The translations under genes and the position numbers were made by a program. Shown here piece by piece: positions 1 to 5,970 of a DNA stretch of 7,764 nt (position 1 is the stretch's first letter; each line of letters begins with the position of its first letter). Source of the DNA: Lysobacterales bacterium (GTDB lineage: Bacteria > Pseudomonadota > Gammaproteobacteria > Xanthomonadales > SZUA-36); assembly GCA_026193295.1 (NCBI GenBank), contig JAPHSB010000266.1, positions 1 through 7,764 of the forward strand, given 5' to 3'. The notes under the pieces were generated by a model that made no database searches, was not told the DNA's origin, and was given only the letters and a program-made list of their open reading frames with translations.

Positions 1-453
1 ACCGTGGAGCGCGGGATGGACTCGCTGCAATCGGGCTACCAGTTCGCCATACTCGGCTTCCAGCAGCGGGACTCCGGGCCGAGGTACTGGCGCTGGCCCG
101 CGGACGGCAGCCTGGCGAACATGAACCCGCGCAACCGAGCCGAAGCCAGGGATTTCCTGGACGGCCTGTCGCCGCGTTTCGAGGGCTCAGCGTCGCTGGT
201 AAAAGCCTTCGAGGAGGCTTTCGAGAGCCCTGCCGACGCCATCGTCCTGATCAGCGACGGTCTGCCCAACCCGGCATTCAACGAGAACCTGTCACCGAGC
301 CGCCTGGTACGGAAGATCACGGTTTCGAACACCAAGGGCAAGGAAATCCACGCCGTCACGGTTGGCGATTACTTCAAGTATCGCGGCACGGTGGAGTTCA
401 TGGAATCACTGGCGCGCGCCAACTCGGGCGGGTTCCTGGCGCTGGCGGACTGA
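1..453 (+). CDS. VWA domain protein, C-terminal part (5' end outside window)
   Basis: The reading frame is open from the first base, so this is the end of a longer gene; the GTG at 4 is probably internal. The 150 visible codons match the second half of a von Willebrand factor A fold: a hydrophobic strand (YQFAILGF), a region like the usual GGT metal loop (EGSASL), the strand-plus-metal motif IVLISDGLPNP with Asp at about residue 85 from the GTG, then EIHAVTVGD and a final LARANSGGFLAL, typical of the last strand and helix of VWA domains. The first MIDAS motif (DxSxS) would lie upstream and cannot be checked. VWA domains bind protein partners, often through a metal ion, and are frequent neighbours of kinase/FHA systems. 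It ends in TGA 69 bases before the stop of the opposite gene. Whether it belongs to the same system as the downstream operon is inference. VWA assignment is strong; the rest of the protein is unknown. Confidence 0.85.
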   Translation, partial: TVERGMDSLQSGYQFAILGFQQRDSGPRYWRWPADGSLANMNPRNRAEARDFLDGLSPRFEGSASLVKAFEEAFESPADAIVLISDGLPNPAFNENLSPSRLVRKITVSNTKGKEIHAVTVGDYFKYRGTVEFMESLARANSGGFLALAD

Positions 454-463
454 GGCCGCAGGG

Positions 464-488
464 CCGAATTTATTCGGGATGATTTTTT
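464..488 (+). terminator. possible weak terminator after the VWA gene
   Basis: CCGAA (464-468) and TTCGG (473-477) can form a 5-bp stem with a 4-nt loop, followed after five bases by six T (483-488). It sits 11 bases past the TGA of the VWA gene, where a terminator is expected. The stem is short and the T run is displaced, so efficiency is doubtful; it overlaps the larger inverted repeat at 466-517, which is an alternative fold. Confidence 0.35.
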
Positions 489-517
489 GGGCAACCGTAT
501 GAATCCCGAATTAATTC
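466..517. repeat. 15-nt inverted repeat between convergent genes
   Basis: The arm GAATTTATTCGGGAT (466-480) is the reverse complement of ATCCCGAATTAATTC (503-517) except for one base, with a 22-base spacer containing six T. It fills most of the 68-base gap between the convergent VWA and FHA-like genes. The right arm contains the perfect 10-base palindrome GAATTAATTC (508-517). A two-way terminator or mRNA 3'-end stabiliser is the simplest reading; an operator is possible but there is no promoter to regulate here. Confidence 0.6.
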
Positions 518-521
518 AGTC

Positions 522-935
522 CTACGGGGCGGAACGGAAATGAAACTCTGCGTCTCCGAAGGCGATGATGTCGCCTCGCCGCAATTCAGTGGGGGCCACC
601 ACGGGCTCGCCCTGCAGGATCACCGGCAGGCCCTCCGCACCCGGGTGGACGTAAAACTTGCCCGTCCCGGGTTCCCGGCTGATGAACCGGCTCAGCTGTG
701 CCGCGTCCGACTGCAGTGTCGCCGTCTTGGGATCTTCGGCCTCATGCGGCGCCGGCTTGAACCTCGGTGGCGAAGTGAGGTCGATGGTGGGTGGTTCGCT
801 GTCCACCTGGAAACGGCGGGCCAGCGGGTTGCCGGTCCGATCACGCTCCCCGCCCGAGGCCCTTGCGGCCGGGTTCCGGCTGCGCGGAACCGCTTGGCCA
901 TTATCGGGGAGCGAAGACTTCTTTTTGCGGAACAT
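522..935 (-). CDS. small protein with degenerate FHA-like C-terminal half domain
   Basis: The gene encodes 137 residues from the ATG whose complement is 933-935; a TTG at 956 would add seven residues. I prefer the ATG, although neither start has a clear Shine-Dalgarno sequence. The N-terminus is basic and looks disordered (MFRKKKSS, then a stretch rich in Arg, Pro and Gly). The last 55 or so residues look like the second half of an FHA domain: SRFISREPGTGKFYV, then LQGEPV in place of the usual N-G insertion, then LRRGDIIAFGDAEFHFR, which matches the closing 'L..GD.I..G...f.f' strands. The first strands with the GR and SRxH phosphothreonine-binding signature are not recognisable, so phosphopeptide binding is doubtful. 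No signal peptide or TM segment is visible, so it is probably cytoplasmic. It diverges from the operon starting at 964 and could be a scaffold or partner for it. The FHA relation is moderately supported; the function is unknown. Confidence 0.72.
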   Translation of the reverse strand: MFRKKKSSLPDNGQAVPRSRNPAARASGGERDRTGNPLARRFQVDSEPPTIDLTSPPRFKPAPHEAEDPKTATLQSDAAQLSRFISREPGTGKFYVHPGAEGLPVILQGEPVVAPTELRRGDIIAFGDAEFHFRSAP

Positions 936-937
936 CG

Positions 938-973
938 TGGCAACCGTGAACGACAAAAATACAATGTATCATA
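938..973. promoter_or_regulatory. divergent promoter region with 11-bp palindrome
   Basis: A short A/T-rich island in GC-rich DNA lies between the divergent genes. On the + strand TACAAT (960-965) is one base from the -10 consensus, with a poor -35 candidate TGGCAA (938-943) at 16-bp spacing. On the - strand TATGAT (complement of 968-973) is also one base from the -10 consensus, with no convincing -35. ATACAATGTAT (959-969) is a perfect 5+1+5 palindrome overlapping both -10 candidates, a possible operator. If TACAAT is used, transcription would begin near 972 and GTG 979 rather than ATG 964 would be the start of the first operon gene. All of this is by eye. Confidence 0.35.
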
Positions 974-1398
974 GCGGCGTGAACGAACAGGATACACGAA
1001 CCATCGGGCGGTCCGCGGACTGTGACATCGTGCTGGACCACGGTTCCGTTTCCCGTGTGCACGCGACCGTGCAGGCAACGCCGGACGGTTATCTGGCCGT
1101 GATGGATGCCGACTCGAGCAACGGCACGTTCCTGCACCGTAACGGGCGCTGGATCCGCGTACGCAAGGCGATCCTTGGAACCCGGGACCGCGTCCGTTGC
1201 GGCGACCAGGAAGTGAAGGTCGAGCGGCTGGTGGAATTATTCGCCCACCAGGCCAGGGTTCGCTTGCGGGAAGGATATTCCGTCCGCGGCAAGCCCCTGG
1301 TGTTCGAAGATTGGCCCGGCGAACCACTAAAACCAAGAGTCGTGCTGACCAACCCCCGGCGTAACCCGCTCACCGGCGACATCGAGGAAAATCCATGA
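964..1398 (+). CDS. small cytoplasmic FHA domain protein
   Basis: The gene encodes 144 residues from ATG 964. GTG 979 (139 residues) and GTG 946 are alternatives, and none has a clear Shine-Dalgarno sequence. The FHA domain starts almost at once: TRTIGRSADCDIVLDH (GR at 15-16), SVSRVHATV (SRVH 30-33), then DADSSNGTFLHRNG (SSNGT 51-55) and the closing RDRVRCGDQEVKV near 75-87. These are the conserved phosphothreonine-binding signatures (GR, SxxH, SSNGT), so unlike the opposite-strand gene this domain should bind pThr peptides. The first FHA strand is short, so the N-terminus may be minimal. A basic 55-residue C-terminal tail of unknown role follows. There is no signal peptide or TM segment. 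It is the first gene of the five-gene operon, and its TGA overlaps the next ATG. It is the likely reader of marks made by the kinase encoded at 3568-5970, which is inferred from context. Confidence 0.9.
   Translation: MYHSGVNEQDTRTIGRSADCDIVLDHGSVSRVHATVQATPDGYLAVMDADSSNGTFLHRNGRWIRVRKAILGTRDRVRCGDQEVKVERLVELFAHQARVRLREGYSVRGKPLVFEDWPGEPLKPRVVLTNPRRNPLTGDIEENP
1384..1388 (+). promoter_or_regulatory. ribosome binding site for the MotA/ExbB-like gene
   Basis: GAGGA lies six bases before ATG 1395, inside the end of the FHA gene. It supports the ATGA-overlap start and suggests translational coupling. Confidence 0.6.
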
Positions 1399-2141
1399 CG
1401 CGCACCATCACACTGGTCGTCAGCCTGCTCACCGCGGTGGTCGCAATCGCACTGCTCGCACGCATCCTGTCGCCGTCGGCGGCCGCGATCATGCTGGACA
1501 TCAACCGCTCCACCTGGCCCCTGACGGTACAGAACATCCTGTGGCTGGCTTTCTTCGCCGGTCTCGGCGAGCTCTCGATCCGCTGGCGGGCGGGTCGGCT
1601 CGAAGAGAGCCAGATCGACCGCAACTACCTGCCGGAGGACGAGGAAACCGTGTTGAGGCCGGGCGAGGACCTGACGCCGATTTACCAGAAGGTGCGCAGC
1701 AGCAAGTACCGCCAGGTCTGCTTTGTCCCGCGCCTGATCGAACGCTGCGTGCTGGGCTTCAACATCAGTCACTCGGCCGATCAGACCAATTCCCTGCTTA
1801 ATTCGAGCCTCGAGCTCTACCTGCACGAAATCGACCTCAGGTACAACATCATCCGCTACATCACCTGGCTGATTCCCTCGCTGGGCTTCATCGGCACGGT
1901 GATCGGCATCATGCTGGCGCTCAACTATGCGGGTGACCGAGCCAATGTACAGAGCCCGGACATGCTCTACCAGGTCACCGAGCGCCTGGGTGTGGCATTC
2001 TCCACCACCCTGCTCGCCCTGGTGATGGCCTCCATCCTGGTCTTCATCCAGAACGTGGTGCAAGGCAAGGAGGAGAACGCGCTGAACAAAGCCGGACAGT
2101 ACTGCCTGGACAACCTGATCAACCGCCTGTATTCCCCGTGA
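1395..2141 (+). CDS. MotA/TolQ/ExbB-type proton channel family protein
   Basis: The 248-residue inner-membrane protein has four predicted TM segments: about 5-25, 42-62, 153-176 and 195-220. The last two carry the family signature: IPSLGFIGTVIGIMLAL (Pro161, Gly164, Gly167, Thr168) and ERLGVAFSTTLLAL (Thr204, Thr205). In MotA, TolQ and ExbB the matching helices line the ion path and drive a rotor or partner subunit. A polar loop of about 90 residues (63-152) separates the TM pairs and should be cytoplasmic, as in MotA. It contains an acidic segment around EETVLRPGED with Thr85, a plausible kinase/FHA target. Two TM pairs around a large loop look more like MotA than the three-TM ExbB/TolQ. The usual partner (MotB, ExbD or TolR, with one TM segment and an essential Asp) is absent from the window. 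The start is fixed by a GAGGA site and the ATGA overlap; the end overlaps the next GTG. Family call is firm; ion, partner and work done are unknown. Confidence 0.9.
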   Translation: MTRTITLVVSLLTAVVAIALLARILSPSAAAIMLDINRSTWPLTVQNILWLAFFAGLGELSIRWRAGRLEESQIDRNYLPEDEETVLRPGEDLTPIYQKVRSSKYRQVCFVPRLIERCVLGFNISHSADQTNSLLNSSLELYLHEIDLRYNIIRYITWLIPSLGFIGTVIGIMLALNYAGDRANVQSPDMLYQVTERLGVAFSTTLLALVMASILVFIQNVVQGKEENALNKAGQYCLDNLINRLYSP

Positions 2142-3571
2142 GAGCACTGTTACTTTGCCTGCTGCTGTCGCTGCTGCAGGGCGTTTCCGGGCCAGCCGCC
2201 GCGCAAGCCCGGGATGTGCCGGAGTGGGTCGTGCCGGTGCTGCGCCTGGTCTCGACGACGCACGTGGAGCCGACCACGGGTGTTGTGCTTTCCCGTGATG
2301 GCCTGGTCCTGGTGCCAGCGGATTTCGCCTCACCCGGTGACGAGATCATCGTCCTCGACGGCGGCACCGACCTCATCCGCAACGGCCGGCCGGCCCGGCT
2401 GGAAAGGGGCTTTCCCGAACTGGGCCTGGAAGTGCTGCGGGTGGAGGGACTGCACCGCAACCCCGCGCCCCTGGCGCCCGGTTCTCCGGACGATGGCAGC
2501 AGCCTCCGCTTAAGGGCATTCCCGCCCGCCGAGCAAATCGCCGAGGGCGCAGCGCCCGTTAACACGGTGACCACCATCAGCGTCTTTCCGGAGAGCGACG
2601 CGCCGGCCCTGGCCGCTGAGACCCCGCTGCCGAACGTGACCGGCCCTCTGCTGGACGACTGCGGCAACCTGGCTGGCTTAAGCCTGGCCGACGGCGTGCA
2701 GAGCCTGTCGAGTTCGCCCGCCACGCAGTATCGCTGGGGATCCGCGTTGCGGACAGTCCTGGCCGAACTGCAACTACCGCTGACCGGCACCCCCTGCTCG
2801 GCGTCCCCTACCTTGGCTGACGAACTGCCGGCCCCGGTCGCGGACGCAACGGCAGGTCCGGAAATCCTGGACGATGCGCCGGCACCGGAAACGGAGCCCA
2901 ACGAGAATAACGCGACCGTTGGCGAAGCGGCTGATGACGAACCAACCACCCCGGAAGACGACGAATTCGAGCCGCAGATCGACCTGCTGCCGCCCTTCGA
3001 GGAGGAAGCAGGCGAAGAGGAGGCGGCCGGGGAACCCGCGGCCGAGCCACCTGCACCGGCGACGTGGCCTTGGCTGCTCGCCGCGCTCCTGATGCTGGCC
3101 GCCGGCTTCTTCGTCTACTGGCTGCGGCGCACCAGTGCTCGCTCGCTGCCCGCAGTGGACGCTGATGCCCCCGCTGGCCCGGCGGCACCCACGGCGGCGG
3201 CCAGGGACGGCGGCGAGAACTGGATTGCCCCGGCGCTGGACGGGCGCCTGGTGTTGCGTGGCCAACTGGCGGACGGTCGGGACTTCGAAGCAGAAGCAGC
3301 CGTGAGCATGTCCGCGATCAACGTGGAAATAGGACGGGGCGGCGCCGACCTGGTCATAGACAGTCGCTCGGTCAGCCGGCGCCATGCCCGCCTGAACGGC
3401 ACCAGCGCTGCGCTGACGCTGACCGATCTCGGTTCCAGCAATGGCAGCACGATCAACGGAATTCCCTGCCTGGAGGGCGAGATCATGTACCTCGAGCCGG
3501 GTGACACGGTGATTCTCGGCAACGCCCGCTTCACCGTGGCGGTCGAGGCCGCAGCCGGCAGGAGCGAATGA
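2138..3571 (+). CDS. membrane-anchored degenerate trypsin-like protein with cytoplasmic FHA domain
   Basis: The 477-residue protein starts at GTG 2138, in a GTGA overlap with the preceding gene. Its order is: signal peptide 1-24 (Leu-rich core, cleavage after AQA); a periplasmic domain of about 25-220 resembling S1C/trypsin-like proteases (TTGVVLSRDGLVLVPADF and NVTGPLLDDCGNLAGL); an acidic Pro/Glu/Asp linker 225-305; a TM helix 310-329 followed by RR; a cytoplasmic linker; and an FHA domain of about 390-470 with IGR (398-400), SVSRRHARL (SRRH 413-416) and LGSSNGSTING (431-441). The linker-TM-RR order puts FHA in the cytoplasm by the positive-inside rule. Catalysis looks lost: the expected His of the 'AH' motif is Asp62 and the GxSGGP serine loop reads NVTGP. 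Cys175 and Cys220 could form a disulfide. The likely role is to couple a periplasmic binding event to a phosphothreonine-dependent contact inside. Architecture is well supported; the protease relation is moderate. Confidence 0.87.
   Translation: MRALLLCLLLSLLQGVSGPAAAQARDVPEWVVPVLRLVSTTHVEPTTGVVLSRDGLVLVPADFASPGDEIIVLDGGTDLIRNGRPARLERGFPELGLEVLRVEGLHRNPAPLAPGSPDDGSSLRLRAFPPAEQIAEGAAPVNTVTTISVFPESDAPALAAETPLPNVTGPLLDDCGNLAGLSLADGVQSLSSSPATQYRWGSALRTVLAELQLPLTGTPCSASPTLADELPAPVADATAGPEILDDAPAPETEPNENNATVGEAADDEPTTPEDDEFEPQIDLLPPFEEEAGEEEAAGEPAAEPPAPATWPWLLAALLMLAAGFFVYWLRRTSARSLPAVDADAPAGPAAPTAAARDGGENWIAPALDGRLVLRGQLADGRDFEAEAAVSMSAINVEIGRGGADLVIDSRSVSRRHARLNGTSAALTLTDLGSSNGSTINGIPCLEGEIMYLEPGDTVILGNARFTVAVEAAAGRSE
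3560..3564 (+). promoter_or_regulatory. ribosome binding site for the kinase gene
   Basis: AGGAG lies only three bases before ATG 3568, a short spacing. The same site is 12 bases from an in-frame GTG at 3577, which would remove three residues. The ATGA overlap favours 3568. Confidence 0.45.
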
Positions 3572-5970
3572 ACGCGGTGACACTGGCCCTGGCACCAGGC
3601 ACGCAGATCGATACGCTGCGTATCGATCGCGTGCTGGGACATGGCGCATTCGGCGTCACCTACCTGGTGACGGACACGGTGCTGTCATCGTCCTTTGCGC
3701 TGAAGGAGTATCTGCCCGAGGCCCTGGTGACGCGGACGGCGGAGGGGCTGTTGCAAGCCCGGGACCGAGCCTCCGAAGAGCTGTTCGCAACCGGGCTCGG
3801 ACATTTCCTGGCCGAAGGCCGCACGGTCGCGCGTTTGGACCATCCCAATATCGTGAAGGTGTTTCGCTGTTTCGAGGATAACGGCACCGCCTACCTGTTG
3901 ATGCCCTATTACAAGGGTGAAGCCCTGCACACGCTGCTCGGCCGGGGTGGAACCCTCTCGGAAGAGGAGGCGCTGGCATTGAGCCGCCCCCTGCTCGACG
4001 CCCTCGATTACATCCACCGCAACGGCGTCGTCCACCAGGACATCAAGCCGGCCAATATTTACATTACCGAGAGCGGAGATCCCATCCTGCTCGATTTCGG
4101 CGCCGCCGGTCAGCGGCTGCATGCCTCGGCCTCCACCCGCCGACAACTGGGCAGCGAAGGGTACGCGGCCATCGAACAATCCGAACCCGATGGCGCCATC
4201 GGGCCCTGGACCGACATCTATGGCCTGGCCGCCACGCTTTACCGCTGCCTCAGCGGGCAGTTACCCGTCGCGGCCAGCCAGCGGCGCAGCGCGCTGAGCG
4301 AAAAGGAAGCCGATCCGCTCGAGGCACTTGACCGTCTGCTGCCCAGGCACGGCTTCAGGCAGGTGACCCGGGCGGTCGCGCAAGGGCTGAGACTGAATCC
4401 CGTCGACCGGCCACAGAGCATCGCCCAATGGCGTCCCGCTTTCACCGGGCCAGCCAGCGCGGTCGAGCAGGAAGGCCGGGAGTGGTTGCCGATGATTCTG
4501 CTGGGCGCGTTTGCCATTTTGTTTGCCACAGCCGTTATTTACCTGTTCACCGCCGATCGCTGGGGCGCCGGTCCGGGCCGGCAAACGGCCGGCGAGCGGA
4601 GCGATACCGGGCAGACGGCGGAAGCCCCGGTTTCGCCGGAGGAGACGGCGCGCTGGCAAGCCGCCCTCGAAGCCGATACGGCTTTTGGCTACCGCCTGTT
4701 CCTGGAGGATTTTCCCGCTTCCATCCACCGCGACCAGGCTGGAGTTCATCTCGAGCGGCTGGATCACCAGGCGTGGGATCTTGCCCTGGCCGAAGGCGAC
4801 CGCGCTGCGGTTGAGGTCTACATGGAGCACTTTCCCGGGGGGCTGCACGAGGCCGATGCCCTGATTCGCCTCGAGGAATTCCGCTTGGCCGAGGAAGCCG
4901 CGGCACGCGCCCGCAGCGAGCTCGATCTGCAGGACCAGGAAGCCTGGGAAGCGGCCCGTGCGCTGCGCACCATGGCGGCCATCGACAGTTACCTGTCCGC
5001 CTGGCCGCAAGGTCAGCATGGCGAAGAGGCGCGGGCGCTGCGCCAGGCCCTGCAAAACGAGGCCAACGACCGCCGTGCCTTCGAGGCCGCCGGCAAACTG
5101 GGCACCATCGCGGCCTACCAGTCCTATGTCGAGGCCTTTCCCAGGGGAAGCCACGTCGCCGCCGCGCTGGAAGCAATCGATGACCTGACCTTGCGCCCCG
5201 GCAAGACTTTTCGTGACTGCGCGGAGTGCCCGACGATGGTCGTCGTGCCCGCCGGCTCGTTCTGGCAGGGCTCCGACGAGAAGAATCCCCGGGCCCTGAA
5301 GATGGAAACACCGCGCCGCATGGTCACGCTCTCCGAGCCGTTCGCGGTCGGCGTGTTCGAAGTCACGCTGGCCCAATGGGACGCCTGCGTTGCCGCCGGT
5401 GGCTGCTCGACGCGACCGGGCGACAACGGCTGGGGCCGTGATGCGCGCCCCGTCATCATGGTTTCCTGGAACGACGCGGTCGAATTCACCACCTGGCTGA
5501 GTCAAAAGACCGGTCAGGCCTACGCTTTGCCCAGCGAGAGCCAGTGGGAGTACGTGGCCCGAGCCGGAGAAGAGGGCGATTGGCTGGGCGGCGCGCCGGT
5601 CCGCATCTGCCAGTACGGCAACGTCGCGGGCAGTGAATCCGGCTTTCGCTGGCAACACGCAGACTGCACGGATCCGGCGGCGCTCGAAACCCTGCCGGTC
5701 GGGTCACTGGAAGCCAATGCCTTTGGCCTGCACGACGTCATCGGCAACGTGGCGGAATGGACGCTCGACTGCCTGAACCTCTCTTACCTGGATGCCCCGG
5801 CGGACGGCAGCGCATGGGGACGCGGTATATGCAGTTCGCGCATGACCCGCGGCGGTTCCTGGTTCACCGGCACCAGGGACATCCGCCTGCCGGCGCGGTT
5901 CAACCTGAAAAATGGCGATCGCAACGATTTCACGGGCTTCAGGGTCGTACGCAAGGTGCCGCCGCAATGA
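3568..5970 (+). CDS. transmembrane Ser/Thr protein kinase with extracytoplasmic repeats and SUMF1-like domain
   Basis: The 800-residue protein has a Hanks-type kinase domain at about 15-295: Gly loop GHGAFG 24-29, Lys46 (FALKEY), helix-C Glu83, catalytic loop VVHQDIKPANI (Asp158, Lys160, Asn163), DFG 176-178 and an APE-like AIE 201-203. The catalytic residues are all present; Arg of HRD is Gln157, so it is a non-RD type. Thr190 in the activation loop is a candidate autophosphorylation site. A single TM helix (about 307-327) follows. Outside lie four related helical repeats of about 38 residues, each ending in an aromatic-Pro motif (FP 382-383, 422-423; WP 479-480; FP 524-525), then a SUMF1/formylglycine-generating-enzyme fold at about 550-798 (FEVTLAQWDAC, LPSESQWEYVARAG, NAFGLHDVIGNVAEW, RGGSW, FTGFRVVR). 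After RGGSW the two copper-binding Cys of true FGE are replaced (Thr767, Ile772), so this domain probably binds a ligand or partner rather than oxidising Cys. It overlaps both neighbouring genes by 4 nt and is probably the control centre of the operon. Confidence 0.93.
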   Translation: MNAVTLALAPGTQIDTLRIDRVLGHGAFGVTYLVTDTVLSSSFALKEYLPEALVTRTAEGLLQARDRASEELFATGLGHFLAEGRTVARLDHPNIVKVFRCFEDNGTAYLLMPYYKGEALHTLLGRGGTLSEEEALALSRPLLDALDYIHRNGVVHQDIKPANIYITESGDPILLDFGAAGQRLHASASTRRQLGSEGYAAIEQSEPDGAIGPWTDIYGLAATLYRCLSGQLPVAASQRRSALSEKEADPLEALDRLLPRHGFRQVTRAVAQGLRLNPVDRPQSIAQWRPAFTGPASAVEQEGREWLPMILLGAFAILFATAVIYLFTADRWGAGPGRQTAGERSDTGQTAEAPVSPEETARWQAALEADTAFGYRLFLEDFPASIHRDQAGVHLERLDHQAWDLALAEGDRAAVEVYMEHFPGGLHEADALIRLEEFRLAEEAAARARSELDLQDQEAWEAARALRTMAAIDSYLSAWPQGQHGEEARALRQALQNEANDRRAFEAAGKLGTIAAYQSYVEAFPRGSHVAAALEAIDDLTLRPGKTFRDCAECPTMVVVPAGSFWQGSDEKNPRALKMETPRRMVTLSEPFAVGVFEVTLAQWDACVAAGGCSTRPGDNGWGRDARPVIMVSWNDAVEFTTWLSQKTGQAYALPSESQWEYVARAGEEGDWLGGAPVRICQYGNVAGSESGFRWQHADCTDPAALETLPVGSLEANAFGLHDVIGNVAEWTLDCLNLSYLDAPADGSAWGRGICSSRMTRGGSWFTGTRDIRLPARFNLKNGDRNDFTGFRVVRKVPPQ
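5953..5958 (+). promoter_or_regulatory. ribosome binding site for the exported low-complexity protein
   Basis: AAGGTG lies eight bases before ATG 5967 and supports that start. A second site, GAGGG at 5976-5980, lies seven bases before an in-frame ATG at 5988, so dual or alternative starts are possible. Confidence 0.5.

Noticed and set aside
658..963. N-terminal extension of the first FHA gene
   Set aside because: The frame is open by chance over the opposite-strand FHA-like gene. FHA motifs begin only after 990, and promoter-like A/T-rich sequence lies around 955-973.
1395..2141. Zorya-type anti-phage defence (ZorA is MotA-like)
   Set aside because: There is no ZorB-like OmpA/MotB protein, no ZorC, and no helicase or nuclease gene nearby. 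The neighbours are signalling proteins.
1089..2333. Long minus-strand open frame (414 codons) opposite the FHA and channel genes
   Set aside because: The translation is composition-driven (runs of Gln, His, Ala, Asp), with no motif, and conflicts with three well-supported + strand genes.
4261..5658. Long minus-strand open frame (465 codons) opposite the kinase gene
   Set aside because: It is a GC-rich shadow: the + strand frame has clear kinase and SUMF1 motifs, while the opposite translation has no recognisable domain and starts in the middle of the gene.
5757..5966. Upstream extension of the last operon gene
   Set aside because: The frame is open but lies wholly within the SUMF1 coding region. 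The encoded 70 residues have no signal peptide and look like an alternate-frame shadow; ATG 5967 has an SD site and an ATGA overlap.
5215..5967. True formylglycine-generating (sulfatase-activating) enzyme
   Set aside because: The catalytic copper-binding cysteines are replaced by Thr and Ile, and no sulfatase gene is present.
964..5970. Type VI secretion threonine-phosphorylation pathway (PpkA/PppA/Fha)
   Set aside because: The kinase and FHA logic is similar, but there is no Tss gene, no PppA-like phosphatase and no TagQRST gene in the window, and the pseudoprotease-FHA and MotA-like genes do not belong to that pathway. A T6SS locus further away cannot be excluded.
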